Source: Nonomuraea aridisoli (GTDB lineage: Bacteria > Actinomycetota > Actinomycetes > Streptosporangiales > Streptosporangiaceae). From it: 42,951 nucleotides of DNA. This document shows, piece after piece, positions 31,529 to 40,147 of this stretch; position 1 is the stretch's first letter; each line of letters opens with the position of its first letter. Under the pieces are notes generated by a model, which worked only from the letters and a program-made list of their open reading frames with translations, was not told where the DNA came from and did not search any database. The translations under genes were made by a program, and so were the position numbers. The stretch spans positions 1-42,951 of the forward strand of contig NZ_POUD01000047.1 in assembly GCF_003236395.1 (NCBI RefSeq), in the 5' to 3' direction.

Positions 31529-32371
31529 ATGGCTGTTCAGGACGGCGACGGCTGGACCGAATGCGCCCAGGGTCACCGGCATTGGGGCATCCACGGTGCC
31601 TCAGGGCTGCTGCTCGTCCACCATGACGAGGTCGGCACGCCGTACGTGCTCATGCAGAAACGTTCCTGGTGGAGCCACCACGGCGGCACCTGGGGGCTGC
31701 CCGGCGGAGCACGCGACAGCCACGAGGACGCCGTCGCCGGCGCGCTGCGCGAGGCCCGCGAGGAGGCCGCGCTCGGCGGCGACGGATTCCGGGTGCAGGG
31801 CGTCTACCTCGACGACCACGGAGGGTGGGCGTTCGAGACGGTGATCGCCGAGTCGCACGAGCTGCTCGCCGCGGCGCCCGCCAACAGCGAGAGCACCGAG
31901 ATGCGCTGGCTGCCGCTGCCCGAGGTCGCCGAGCGCCGCCTGCATCCGGGCTTCGCCGCCACCTGGCAGCACATCCAGGGCGCCATCAAGCCGGAGACCA
32001 TCGTGCTCGACGTGGCCAACATCGTCGGCGCGCGGGCCGAGCACGGCTGGTGGCGCGACCGCCTGGGCGCGGCCACCCGGCTGCTCCACGACGTGGCCGG
32101 CCTCCGGCTGGAACACCCGGTGCTGGCGCAGTGGTACCCGCGGATCGTGGCGGTCGTCGAGGGCGCGGCCAGGAGCGCCCCCGACGTGCCCGGCATCCAG
32201 GTCGTCGCGGCCACCGGCAGCGGCGACGACGCCATCGTCGACGTCGTACGCCGGGCCAAGCCGTGGGAGCGCGTCCTCGTCGTCACCGCCGACCGGGCGC
32301 TCAAGGACCGGGTGGCCGAGCTGGGCGCCGAGACCGCCGGCCCCAAGTGGCTGCTGGCGAAGCTCGGCTGA
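31529..32371 (+). CDS. NUDIX hydrolase fused to a NYN/PIN-like domain
   Basis: A 280-residue fusion. The NUDIX box is GGARDSHEDAVAGALREARE with EAAL (residues 62-85), giving a full GX5EX7REUXEEXGU-type motif; the expected EE doublet is present. From about 152 a second domain begins, IVLDVANIVGARAEHGWWRD, then VAATGSGDDAIVDVVRRAK and VTADRALKDRVAELGAE. It resembles the NYN/PIN-like (YacP-type) nuclease fold with acidic residues (VLDVAN, SGDD, VTADR) retained. It may couple nucleotide hydrolysis to RNA cleavage. ATG 31529 follows GAGG. It lies 12 bases after the M15 gene. Confidence 0.85.
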   Translation: MAVQDGDGWTECAQGHRHWGIHGASGLLLVHHDEVGTPYVLMQKRSWWSHHGGTWGLPGGARDSHEDAVAGALREAREEAALGGDGFRVQGVYLDDHGGWAFETVIAESHELLAAAPANSESTEMRWLPLPEVAERRLHPGFAATWQHIQGAIKPETIVLDVANIVGARAEHGWWRDRLGAATRLLHDVAGLRLEHPVLAQWYPRIVAVVEGAARSAPDVPGIQVVAATGSGDDAIVDVVRRAKPWERVLVVTADRALKDRVAELGAETAGPKWLLAKLG

Positions 32372-32397
32372 CCGTACCTCCTCGCCACCACAGCCGC

Positions 32398-32403
32398 TAT
32401 CGT
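32398..32403 (+). promoter_or_regulatory. -10 box of tRNA-Ser
   Basis: TATCGT lies 14 bases before the mature tRNA 5' end. A weak TACCTC (32375-32380) stands 17 bases upstream. Confidence 0.4.
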
Positions 32404-32417
32404 GGTTTCCGCACACG

Positions 32418-32504
32418 GGAGGGTTCGCATAGTGGACGAGTGCAGCCGCCTTGAAAGCGGCCAGGTCAGCGATGGCCTCGTGGGTTCGAATCCCACACCC
32501 TCCG
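32418..32504 (+). tRNA. tRNA-Ser (anticodon TGA)
   Basis: An 87-base class II tRNA. The acceptor stem pairs GGAGGGT (32418-32424) with ACCCTCC (32497-32503), G32504 is the discriminator and no CCA is encoded. The anticodon loop CTTGAAA within CCGC/GCGG gives TGA (UCA codons). The long variable arm contains GGTCAGCGATGGCC and the T arm GTGGGTTCGAATCCCAC. It ends one base before the stop codon of the convergent ParA gene. The seryl-tRNA synthetase gene is 6.3 kb away. Confidence 0.97.
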
Positions 32505-32505
32505 C

Positions 32506-34527
32506 TCACTCGCGCAGGGCGGTGAAACCGTCGCCCACGCTGGCGGCCAGCTGCAGGTAGGCCTCGCGCGTCGGCTCCTGGAGGCGGTCGAGGTCGATCT
32601 CCGCGCCCTCCTCCAGATGCGGGTCGTACGGCACCCGCACCACCGCGCGGCACCTCGCGGCGAAATGGGCCTCCAGCTTCTTGATGTCGACCGCCGACTT
32701 CGACCGGGGCCTGACGCTGCACAACACCACGGTGGCGTTCTTCACCAGGTCGCCGTAGTGGTGGGCCTCCAGCCAGTCGAGCGTCGCCGAGGCCGCCCGC
32801 GCACCGTCCACCGACGGCGAGCTGACCAGCACGATCTGGTCGGCCATCCCGAGCACGCCGCCCATGGCCGAGTGCAGCAGGCCGGTGCCGCAGTCGGTGA
32901 TGCAGATGGAGTAGAAGTTCTCCAGCACCTCGGCGACGGCCTGGTAGTCGGAGCCGCTGAACGCCTCCGAGACCGACGGGTCGCGGTCCGAGGCCAGCAC
33001 CTCCAGCCGTGAGGGGGCCTGCGAGGTGAACGCCCTGATGTCGACGTACCTCTTGACCTGCTCGCGCTCGTTGAGCAGGTCGCGCACGGTCGCCGAGGTC
33101 TCCAGGACGAGCTTGTCCGACAACGTCCCGCGGTCGGGGTTGGCGTCGACGGCGATCACGCGGTCGCCGCGCACCTGCGCCAGCGTGGCGCCCAGGCCGA
33201 CCGTGGTGGTGGTCTTGCCCACGCCGCCCTTCAGGCTCAGCACGGCGACGCGGTGGTGGCCGGTGGTGACGGGGGTGCGGGCCCTGTTGATCAGCTCGCG
33301 GCGGCGGCGCACCTCCGGCGCCTCGCCCGGCTTGATCCAGCCGCCGGACGCCTTGTACACCAGGCGTCGCCAGCCCTTGGCGGGGGCGTTACGGCGTCCG
33401 CGCAGCAGGGTGTCGGGGTCGAGGCTGTCCACGGTCGGCCGGCCGGTGACCGGGGGCCGCGGCGGGGCGTTGAACACGTGGACGGGCGCCGGGCGGTGGC
33501 GCGGCGGCGTCGCCGGGATGTCCCGGTCGGCGGGCCGCCACTCGGGCTGCTCACTCGGCCGCGGGCGCTCGCCCGGGCGCTCGGTCGACTCGGCCTGGTC
33601 CGGAGACTGCTGCGGACGTTCCTGTGCTTCCACCGGCTCTGGCCGCTCCTGCGGCCCCGTCCACTCGGGACGTTCCTGTGCTTCCACCGGCTCTGGCCGC
33701 TCCTGCGGCCCCGTCCACTCGGGACGCTCCTGCGGATCCGCCCACTGCGGCCGTTCCTCCGCGCCCGTCCACCCGGGGCGCTCCTGCGGCCCTGTCCACT
33801 GCGGGCTCTCCTCCGGGCCCGTCCACTGCGGGCGCTCCTGGGGCGGCTCGGGCCACGGGGAACGTTCCCGCGGCTCGGGCTCCGGCGCGGCGGCGGCCGG
33901 CCACTGCGGCGGGTCCGTGCGCGGCAACGTCTCGGAGGACTCCGCCCACTGCGGCGGCTGCGGCGGCTCGGCCGGGCGCTCCTCCTCGGGCTCCGGCCGC
34001 TCCGGCCACTGCGGGACGCGCGGCTGGGTCTCGCCCCACGAGGTCCGCTCGCCGTCGTCCCCATCCGCCGGGGCCGGCTTGTCGCCGAACCACGACCGCC
34101 CCTCGATCTCCTCGGGCTGCTCGGCGGCGGGCTTCGGCGGCGTGAACGACAACCGGTAGGTGTCGGTGTCGTCCGGCCGCGGCAGCGGCTTCAGCGGCGC
34201 GAGGAACGCGTCGTCGGAGGAGCTCTGCGGCGCGAGCTCCTCCCTGGCGACCGCGCGGGTCTCGTCGGCGTCCTCGGCGACGTCCTCCCCGGGCTCGGGC
34301 GCGAGGTCGTGCACGGACTCGGCCGCGGCCCGGAACAGCGGCGGTGCCGGCGTCTCTGGCGGGGTCACCAGCCGCCAGGGGTCCTTGGGGTACGGCGAAG
34401 CCACCGGCTCGTCCGCCGACGCGGAAGGGGCGCCGACGGAGACCGGCGTCGTCTCCTCCGTCTCCTTGATCGCGTCGAGCCAGGCCAGCTGTTCCTCGAG
34501 AGATTCTTCTCGATCGTGTCTTGCCAC
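32506..34527 (-). CDS. ParA/MinD-type ATPase with long proline-rich N-terminus (EspI-like)
   Basis: A 673-residue protein. Residues 1-400 are low-complexity and acidic/proline-rich, with W-containing repeats ERPxWTGPQ (about 225-304), two of them in identical 18-residue units. The C-terminal 270 residues are a MinD/ParA ATPase: deviant Walker A KGGVGKTTTT near 435, IAVDANPDRGTLSDKL, and SICITDCGTGLLHSAM as the Walker B region. The architecture recalls EspI of ESX systems and related actinomycete proteins. A role in type VII secretion or in positioning a membrane complex is conjectural, since no ESX genes are in the window. GTG 34527 follows GAGGGGGA. Confidence 0.88.
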   Translation of the reverse strand: MARHDREESLEEQLAWLDAIKETEETTPVSVGAPSASADEPVASPYPKDPWRLVTPPETPAPPLFRAAAESVHDLAPEPGEDVAEDADETRAVAREELAPQSSSDDAFLAPLKPLPRPDDTDTYRLSFTPPKPAAEQPEEIEGRSWFGDKPAPADGDDGERTSWGETQPRVPQWPERPEPEEERPAEPPQPPQWAESSETLPRTDPPQWPAAAAPEPEPRERSPWPEPPQERPQWTGPEESPQWTGPQERPGWTGAEERPQWADPQERPEWTGPQERPEPVEAQERPEWTGPQERPEPVEAQERPQQSPDQAESTERPGERPRPSEQPEWRPADRDIPATPPRHRPAPVHVFNAPPRPPVTGRPTVDSLDPDTLLRGRRNAPAKGWRRLVYKASGGWIKPGEAPEVRRRRELINRARTPVTTGHHRVAVLSLKGGVGKTTTTVGLGATLAQVRGDRVIAVDANPDRGTLSDKLVLETSATVRDLLNEREQVKRYVDIRAFTSQAPSRLEVLASDRDPSVSEAFSGSDYQAVAEVLENFYSICITDCGTGLLHSAMGGVLGMADQIVLVSSPSVDGARAASATLDWLEAHHYGDLVKNATVVLCSVRPRSKSAVDIKKLEAHFAARCRAVVRVPYDPHLEEGAEIDLDRLQEPTREAYLQLAASVGDGFTALRE
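33615..33722 (-). repeat. 54-bp tandem repeat, two identical copies
   Basis: Units 33615-33668 and 33669-33722 are identical and in frame, each coding for 18 residues (PVEAQERPEWTGPQERPE in one phase). A degenerate third partial unit starts at 33723. It lies inside the proline-rich N-terminal region of the ParA-like gene. Confidence 0.85.
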
Positions 34528-34628
34528 CGTGTTCCCCCTCGGGTGGGTCTAAAGGGGCAGCAAATACCTTGCAGGGTAACGCCATCACTTACCGTGCAGC
34601 CCGGCAACTCACCACTTCTTTGCCCGGC

Positions 34629-34634
34629 TACCGT
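34629..34634 (+). promoter_or_regulatory. -10 box of the quinone oxidoreductase gene (leaderless)
   Basis: TACCGT lies seven bases before ATG 34642, and no ribosome site is present. Confidence 0.5.
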
Positions 34635-34641
34635 GGTTCAC

Positions 34642-35598
34642 ATGCGAGCCATTGAGATCGCCGAGCCCGGCGGACCTGAGGTGCTGAAGTGGCGCGAGGT
34701 GCCCGACGCCCGCGTGGAGCGAGGAGACGTCCTCATCGACGTGACCGCCTCGGCGGTCAACCGCGCGGACGTCCTGCAACGTCAGGGCTTCTACGACCCG
34801 CCTCCCGGCACGTCCCCCTATCCCGGGCTGGAGGTCTCGGGGGTGGTGGCCGAGGTCGGGGCCGACGTCGAGCAGTTCAAGCCGGGCGACGAGGTGTGCG
34901 CCCTGCTGGCCGGCGGCGGTTACGCCGAGCGCGTAGCGGTGCCCTGGCAGCAGGTCATGCCGGTGCCGGAGCGGGTGCCGCTGCGCGAGGCCGCGGGCCT
35001 GCCTGAGGTCGCCTGCACGGTGTGGTCCAACGTCTTCATGATCGGCCGGCTGCGCAAGGGCGAGACGCTGCTCGTGCACGGCGGGGCCAGCGGCATCGGC
35101 ACGTTCGCCGTCCAGCTCGCCAAGGCGCTCGGCTCCCACGTCGTCACCACCGTCGGCTCGGCCGAGAAGGCCGAGCGGGTCAGGGCGCTGGGCGCCGACG
35201 AGGTGATCAACTACCGCGAGGAGGACTTCGCCGACAAGGTGCGCGCCGACGTCATCCTCGACATCATGGGCGCGAAATACCTGGCGGGCAACGTCAAGGC
35301 GCTGAAGACCGGCGGCCGGCTCGTCATCATCGGCCTGCAGGGCGGACGCAAGGCCGAGCTCGACCTCGGCGCCATGCTCGCCAAGCGGGCGGCCGTGCAC
35401 GCGACGACCCTGCGCGCCCGTCCGGTGGACGAGAAGGGCGTCATCGTCCGCAGCGTCGTCGACAACGTCTGGCCGCTGGTCGGAGCGGGTGCCGTGCGTC
35501 CCGTGGTGCACGCCGAGGTGCCCATGGCGGACGCCGCCGAAGCACACCGAATGTTGGATTCCGGAGAACACGTCGGCAAGATCCTGCTAGTACGGTGA
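34642..35598 (+). CDS. NAD(P)H quinone oxidoreductase (PIG3-type, zinc-free MDR)
   Basis: A 318-residue protein of the NADPH:quinone reductase/PIG3 group: MRAIEIAEPGGPEVLKWREV start, VNRADVLQRQGFYDPPPGTS (the RQGxYxPPPG motif), LEVSGVVAEVG, and LVHGGASGIGTFAVQLAKAL as cofactor site. It reduces quinones with NADPH. No zinc ligands are present. The gene appears leaderless. The Bpa gene starts six bases after its stop and has its own -10. Confidence 0.93.
   Translation: MRAIEIAEPGGPEVLKWREVPDARVERGDVLIDVTASAVNRADVLQRQGFYDPPPGTSPYPGLEVSGVVAEVGADVEQFKPGDEVCALLAGGGYAERVAVPWQQVMPVPERVPLREAAGLPEVACTVWSNVFMIGRLRKGETLLVHGGASGIGTFAVQLAKALGSHVVTTVGSAEKAERVRALGADEVINYREEDFADKVRADVILDIMGAKYLAGNVKALKTGGRLVIIGLQGGRKAELDLGAMLAKRAAVHATTLRARPVDEKGVIVRSVVDNVWPLVGAGAVRPVVHAEVPMADAAEAHRMLDSGEHVGKILLVR
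35591..35596 (+). promoter_or_regulatory. -10 box of bpa (leaderless)
   Basis: TACGGT is seven bases before ATG 35604 and overlaps the TGA stop of the upstream gene. Confidence 0.5.
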
Positions 35599-35603
35599 GT
35601 GTT

Positions 35604-36116
35604 ATGAATGCTGAGGACAACAACACCCCCCACATCGTGGTGGTAGGCCCCGACTTCCAAGGTCAGGGCGATAACGGCGAGGAGGATCGCTCGGTCACCA
35701 ACCTGGTCGAGCAGCCCGCCAAGGTGATGCGCATCGGCAGCATGATCCGGCAGCTTCTGGAGGAGGTCCGCGCGGCCCCCCTCGACGAGGCCAGCCGCAA
35801 GCGGTTGAAGGAGATCCACGAGTCCTCCATCAAGGAGCTCGAGGACGGCTTGGCTCCTGAGCTGGTGGACGAGCTGGAGCGCCTGTCGCTGCCGTTCACC
35901 GACGACAACGGCACGCCGCCGAGCGACGCCGAGCTGCGCATCGCGCACGCCCAGCTGGTCGGCTGGCTCGAGGGGTTGTTCCACGGCATCCAGACGACGC
36001 TGTTCGCGCAGCAGATGGCCGCTCGGGCCCAGCTCGAGCAGATGCGCAGGGCGCTGCCCGGTGTGCCGCAGGGCGAGGAGCAGCGCCCGCCGCACGGCTC
36101 CGGCCCCTACCTGTAG
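35604..36116 (+). CDS. bpa: Bacterial proteasome activator (Bpa/PafE)
   Basis: A 170-residue protein of the DUF2587 family that includes mycobacterial Bpa/PafE. The coiled helical core (VMRIGSMIRQLLEEVRAAPL, then KRLKEIHESSIKELEDGLAP, LRIAHAQLVGWLEGLFHGIQ) and the disordered acidic ends fit that family. Bpa forms a dodecameric ring that opens the 20S proteasome without ATP, using a C-terminal GQYL motif. Here the end is GSGPYL, with Pro for Gln. Its last ten bases overlap the convergent HAD gene. The presence of Bpa implies a proteasome-containing host such as Streptosporangiales. Confidence 0.92.
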   Translation: MNAEDNNTPHIVVVGPDFQGQGDNGEEDRSVTNLVEQPAKVMRIGSMIRQLLEEVRAAPLDEASRKRLKEIHESSIKELEDGLAPELVDELERLSLPFTDDNGTPPSDAELRIAHAQLVGWLEGLFHGIQTTLFAQQMAARAQLEQMRRALPGVPQGEEQRPPHGSGPYL

Positions 36117-36883
36117 AGCTTCTCGATCACCTGCGCGACGCCGTCGTCGTCGTTGGTCGCGGTCACGTGGTCGACCGCCGCCAGCACGTCGGGGTGGGCG
36201 TTGGCGACCGCGTACGACGTGCCTGCCCAGCTCAGCATGGGCAGGTCGTTCGGCATGTCACCGAAGGCCACGCTCTGCGCCTGCTCGATCGTGTGCTCCG
36301 CGGCGAGCGCGGCCAGAGCGGTCGCCTTCGTCACCCCCTGCGCGCTCATCTCGACGAGCCCCCTGCGCGAGGAATGGGTCGGGGTCACCAGGTGGCCGAC
36401 GAGCCCGTGCACCATGGCCAGCAACTCGTCGGGGCCCATCCCGGGGTGACGGGCGAGCAGCTTGGCGCACGGACGCCCGGTCAGCGAATCGCCGCCGGAC
36501 GCCGTGGCGAGGAAATCGGACTCGTGCGCAAAACCGGCTTCATACTCGACCGAAAATGCGAGATCGGGCACGTTCGCTCTTAGCTGAGCGATGACTTCCT
36601 CGAGCACCTCCACGGTGATCAGGTGTGATTCCACTATCCGTTCGGTATGCAGGTCGTAGATCAGCGCTCCGTTCGCGCAGATGGCGAGCCCGCGGTGGCG
36701 TACGGCGCCCGCGACGCCCCCCATCCACCGGGGCGGACGACCGGTCACGAACACGAGCATGCTGCCGGATTCCTCGACCTGGGCGAAGGCGGCGGCCGTA
36801 CGGGGAGACACGGTTCCGTCTGTGCGCAAGGCGGTTCCGTCGAGGTCGGTGGCCACAAGACGCGGCGGGGGAAGGCTCTGCAT
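36107..36883 (-). CDS. HAD-family hydrolase (Cof-type phosphatase)
   Basis: A 258-residue haloacid dehalogenase-type phosphatase of the Cof subgroup. The nucleophile motif is VATDLDGTAL near residue 13, motif II VTGRPP, motif III KAT (GVTKATALAALA), and motif IV FGDMPNDLPML. It likely dephosphorylates sugar phosphates or a flavin or pyridoxal phosphate. ATG 36883 is the natural start. Its stop overlaps the end of bpa by ten bases on the opposite strand. Confidence 0.92.
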   Translation of the reverse strand: MQSLPPPRLVATDLDGTALRTDGTVSPRTAAAFAQVEESGSMLVFVTGRPPRWMGGVAGAVRHRGLAICANGALIYDLHTERIVESHLITVEVLEEVIAQLRANVPDLAFSVEYEAGFAHESDFLATASGGDSLTGRPCAKLLARHPGMGPDELLAMVHGLVGHLVTPTHSSRRGLVEMSAQGVTKATALAALAAEHTIEQAQSVAFGDMPNDLPMLSWAGTSYAVANAHPDVLAAVDHVTATNDDDGVAQVIEKLYR

Positions 36884-37048
36884 AACAGGTTCTAGTTTGC
36901 CTGGTGATGCCGCGCGACAGAAATCTTCGTAGGGACGGGAACACCAACGCGCCAGAATGGTGTTAGATGTGATGGCGTTGTATTAGCTGATCCCGTAGTG
37001 AAAACCAGCATGACTTTGTCTGAGCCACCCCGGGAGCTTGCAGTACGA

Positions 37049-37077
37049 CACACCGGGACTCACGAGGTGTGGGTCCC
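37049..37077 (+). promoter_or_regulatory. Interlocking stem-loops in the cold-shock gene leader
   Basis: CACACC (37049-37054) can pair with GGTGTG (37066-37071), while GGGAC (37055-37059) can pair with GTCCC (37073-37077). The order a-b-a'-b' means both cannot form as simple nested hairpins: they are a pseudoknot or alternatives. They lie 30-60 bases before the start codon. Confidence 0.5.
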
Positions 37078-37107
37078 ATAGATTCATCATCCTGAGGGAG
37101 AGCTTTT

Positions 37108-37311
37108 ATGGCTCAGGGAACCGTCAAGTGGTTCAACGCCGAGAAGGGCTTCGGCTTCATCGCCCCGGACGGCGGTGCGCCGGACGTGTTCGTGCACTTC
37201 TCCGAGATCGTCGGCAGTGGCTACCGCAGCCTTGAAGACGGCCAGCGGGTCGAGTTCGAGATCACGCAGGGCCAGAAGGGGCCCCAGGCCTCTCAGGTCC
37301 GCTCCATCTGA
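37108..37311 (+). CDS. Cold-shock protein (CspA family)
   Basis: A 67-residue single OB-fold RNA chaperone: [20 protein letters not shown] with RNP1 (KGFGFI) and VFVHFSEI with RNP2. It binds single-stranded RNA and DNA and melts secondary structure. ATG 37108 follows GAGGGAGAG. A leader of more than 100 bases, with structured elements, is consistent with known cold-shock mRNAs. A terminator follows at 37331. Confidence 0.96.
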   Translation: MAQGTVKWFNAEKGFGFIAPDGGAPDVFVHFSEIVGSGYRSLEDGQRVEFEITQGQKGPQASQVRSI

Positions 37312-37330
37312 CCTGAAGTAACGGCAAGAC

Positions 37331-37366
37331 AGACCGGGGTTCGCGTCCAGCGGGCTCCGGTCTTTG
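37331..37366 (+). terminator. Terminator of the cold-shock gene
   Basis: AGACCGG (37331-37337) pairs with CCGGTCT (37357-37363), followed by TTG. It ends just before ATG 37368 of the next gene. Confidence 0.65.
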
Positions 37367-37367
37367 C

Positions 37368-38834
37368 ATGTCTCAGGCCGATCTCGGTCCGAACCGATCG
37401 CGCCGGCGGACCGTCAACCTCTGCATGAGGTACGCCTGGTTATGCCACCCCGTGACCGTCGCCGGGGTGGTCGTGCTGCTGATCAACGATCATCTGCTCA
37501 AGCAGACCTGGCCCGGGTTCGTCACGGGCAAGCTCAGCGACGTGGCCGGGCTCCTCGTGGCCCCCGCCCTCCTCGCGCTGTTCCTCCCGCGCCGCGCCGA
37601 CCTGGCGGCCACCGTGCTGACCGGCGTGGTCTTCGCGGGCGTGAAAACGACGGAGACGGGCGCGGACCTCGCCTCCCAGGTCTGGACCTTCGTGGGCGGC
37701 CCTTCGCGCGTCCTGGCCGATCCCAGCGATCTTCTCGCCCTGCCCGCGCTCGCCCTCGCCTGGTGGGTCCGCGAGCGCGGCACCGGCCCGGACCGCCGGC
37801 ACGTGATGATCGTCACGATGCCGCTGGCCGTCCTCGCCGTCACCGCCGCCTCCGCCGCCCCGGGCGGCCCCGCGGCCGTCGCCGTGCACGAGGAGGACGG
37901 CCGGATCACCGTCCGCACCGACGCCTCGGCCGTCTGGTCCTCCGAGGACGGCGGCCGTAGCTGGACCGAGAGACCGGGCGGCCACGACGGCGAGTCCCCG
38001 CGCAGCGCCCAGTGCGTGCCCTACCAGGCCACGCGCTGCTACCGGGTGGCCGAGGACCGCATGGCCGTGGAGCAGTCGGACGACGGCGGCCGCACGTGGC
38101 GCCCCTCCTGGGCCGCCTCCCCCGACGACCTCGAACGCCTCGGCAGGCTCTACGGCGTCCCGGACGAGTCGTGCGCCGCCGCCTGCGGCCTGGCGTCGGC
38201 GGCCCTGGCCGTCCAGCACCGGCCGGAGGGGCACGTCGTGATCGTCGCCAACGGCGTGGCGGGCATCCTCGTCCGCGACCCGTCAGGCGATTGGCGGCAG
38301 GTGGGGTGGCCCGGCGCCGAGCCGCCCACGATGGACCTGGTTCTCGAACGGAACGTGGCGCTCTTCCTGGCCGCCTGCATGCTCTTCGGCGGCGTCGGGG
38401 CGGGCCTGCGCCGCTACGCGGGCGTCTACACGGGCTTCGCGGCTACCGCCTGTCTGTGCGTGCCGGTGGTCGCCGGCGATCTGTTCAGCCCCGGCGGGTC
38501 GCTGCCGTTCCTCATCGACGGCCCGGGGTGGGTGCTCGTCCTCGCCGCCCTGGTCGCGATCCCGGTGAGCACCGTGGGCTGTCTCGTGCTGGCGGTCGCG
38601 GGGAACGCGCGCGCCGTGCCGGTCGCCGTCGGGACGCTGGGCGCGCCGCTGGTCTACCTGAGCGTCTACGCGCCCTTCCACGGCTGGGCGCAGGGCACGC
38701 CGGACAGCCCTGCGGCGGCCACGGCGCTCGCCGTGCTGCTGACCGCCGTGGTGATGCTGGCGGGCGCCGCCCTGGTGCGGAACGACGCCCGCCGCGCCTA
38801 CTTGGCGGGCACGAGCACGTCGAGCCCCACGTAG
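37368..38834 (+). CDS. Multispanning membrane protein with an extracytoplasmic BNR-like domain
   Basis: A 488-residue membrane protein. About four N-terminal helices (residues 22-170, including [20 protein letters not shown]) precede a soluble domain (about 175-330) with sialidase/BNR Asp-box-like sequence ([27 protein letters not shown]). About four to five helices close the protein ([20 protein letters not shown] to [15 protein letters not shown]). I do not recognise the family. No ribosome site precedes ATG 37368, and ATG 37425 (MRYAWLCHP) is a plausible later start. It overlaps the end of serS by 37 bases on the opposite strand. Confidence 0.75.
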   Translation: MSQADLGPNRSRRRTVNLCMRYAWLCHPVTVAGVVVLLINDHLLKQTWPGFVTGKLSDVAGLLVAPALLALFLPRRADLAATVLTGVVFAGVKTTETGADLASQVWTFVGGPSRVLADPSDLLALPALALAWWVRERGTGPDRRHVMIVTMPLAVLAVTAASAAPGGPAAVAVHEEDGRITVRTDASAVWSSEDGGRSWTERPGGHDGESPRSAQCVPYQATRCYRVAEDRMAVEQSDDGGRTWRPSWAASPDDLERLGRLYGVPDESCAAACGLASAALAVQHRPEGHVVIVANGVAGILVRDPSGDWRQVGWPGAEPPTMDLVLERNVALFLAACMLFGGVGAGLRRYAGVYTGFAATACLCVPVVAGDLFSPGGSLPFLIDGPGWVLVLAALVAIPVSTVGCLVLAVAGNARAVPVAVGTLGAPLVYLSVYAPFHGWAQGTPDSPAAATALAVLLTAVVMLAGAALVRNDARRAYLAGTSTSSPT

Positions 38835-40060
38835 GGGCGCAACGCCTGCGGGACCACCACGGAGCCGTCGGCCTGCTGGTGGTTCTCCAGGATCGCCACG
38901 ATCCAGCGGGTGGTGGCGAGCGTGCCGTTGAGCGTGGCCAGGTGCTGGGGCTTGCCGTCCTTGTCGCGGTAGCGGACGGCGAGCCGCCGGGCCTGGAACT
39001 CGGTGCAGTTGGAGGTCGAGGTCAGCTCTCGGTAGCGGCCCTGGGTCGGGATCCACGCTTCGCAGTCGAACTTGCGCGCGGCCGACATGCCGAGGTCGCC
39101 CGCCGCCGTGTCGATGACGCGGTAGGGCACCTCGATCTTGGCCAGCATCTCCTTCTCCCAGGCGAGCAGGCGCTGGTGCTCCTCGTGGGCGTCCTCAGGA
39201 CGCACGTAGGAGAACATCTCGACCTTGTCGAACTGGTGGACGCGGATGATGCCCCGGGTGTCCTTGCCGTACGAGCCGGCCTCGCGCCGGAAGCAGGACG
39301 ACCAGCCCGCGTAGCGCAGCGGCAGCTCGTCGGCGGCGAGGATCTCCTGGGCGTGGTAGCCGGCCAGCGACACCTCGGAGGTGCCGACGAGGTAGAGGTC
39401 GTCCTCGGGGAGACGGTAGATCTCCTTGTCGTGGGCCACGTGGAAGCCGGTGCCCTGCATGGTCTCCGGCTTGACCAGCACCGGAGTGATCATGGGGACG
39501 AACCCGGCCTCGATGGCCTGCTGCATCGCCATGTTGAGCAGGCCGAGCTGCAGCCGCGCGCCGACGCCCTTGAGGAAGAAGAAGCGCGAGCCGGACACCT
39601 TGGCGCCCCGCTCCATGTCGATGGCGCCGAGCGCCTCACCGAGCTCCAGGTGGTCCTTCGGCTCGAAGTCGAACGTCCTGGGCTCGCCGTGCGTCTCGAG
39701 CACGACGTAGTCGTCCTCGCCGCCGGGCGGGGCGCCCTCCTCGACGATGTTGGGCACGGTCTGGAGCAGCTCGTCGAGCTCGGCGCCCAGTTTCTCCGCC
39801 TCGGACTCGGCCGCCTTGACCTGGCCCGCGAGGTCTTTGGCCCGCTGGAGCAGCGCGGCCTTCTCCTCGCCCTGCGCCTTGGAGACCGACTTGCCCATGC
39901 TCTTCTGCTCGGCGCGCAGCGACTCGAACGAGGTCAGCGCCGATCGCCGACGCTCGTCGAGGTCGAGCAGCGTGTCGACGACTGAGTCGTCCTCACCGCG
40001 GGCACGCTGCGACGCCCGTAGCCGGTCGGGATCCTCACGAAGGGTACGCAGGTCAATCAC
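38798..40060 (-). CDS. serS: Seryl-tRNA synthetase
   Basis: A 420-residue class II aminoacyl-tRNA synthetase that charges tRNA-Ser. The N-terminal coiled-coil arm (residues 30-105) is followed by the catalytic domain with GTGFH, motif 2 [20 protein letters not shown] and motif 3 [23 protein letters not shown] 40060 starts the frame; TAGCCT is seven bases upstream on the coding strand, so the mRNA is probably leaderless. It runs next to pheA, and a tRNA-Ser gene is 6 kb away. Confidence 0.97.
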   Translation of the reverse strand: MIDLRTLREDPDRLRASQRARGEDDSVVDTLLDLDERRRSALTSFESLRAEQKSMGKSVSKAQGEEKAALLQRAKDLAGQVKAAESEAEKLGAELDELLQTVPNIVEEGAPPGGEDDYVVLETHGEPRTFDFEPKDHLELGEALGAIDMERGAKVSGSRFFFLKGVGARLQLGLLNMAMQQAIEAGFVPMITPVLVKPETMQGTGFHVAHDKEIYRLPEDDLYLVGTSEVSLAGYHAQEILAADELPLRYAGWSSCFRREAGSYGKDTRGIIRVHQFDKVEMFSYVRPEDAHEEHQRLLAWEKEMLAKIEVPYRVIDTAAGDLGMSAARKFDCEAWIPTQGRYRELTSTSNCTEFQARRLAVRYRDKDGKPQHLATLNGTLATTRWIVAILENHQQADGSVVVPQALRPYVGLDVLVPAK

Positions 40061-40067
40061 AAAGAAA

Positions 40068-40073
40068 AGGCTA
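40068..40073 (-). promoter_or_regulatory. -10 box of serS (leaderless)
   Basis: On the minus strand TAGCCT ends seven bases before GTG 40060. No ribosome site is seen. Confidence 0.5.
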
Positions 40074-40147
40074 CCGGCGTACCGACGCGTCCCGCCCCCC
40101 TATTCTTCCGTGACGCGCGCCCGCCGCGCCTGGGATGGTGGCGGGTC

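Noticed and set aside
33615..33722. Possible CRISPR-like repeat array
   Set aside because: The repeats are directly adjacent, in frame and coding, with no spacers. There is no CRISPR array in the window.
33253..34641. Repetitive + strand frame over the ParA-like gene
   Set aside because: The repetition arises from the 54-bp repeats of the minus-strand gene. The real + gene starts at 34642.
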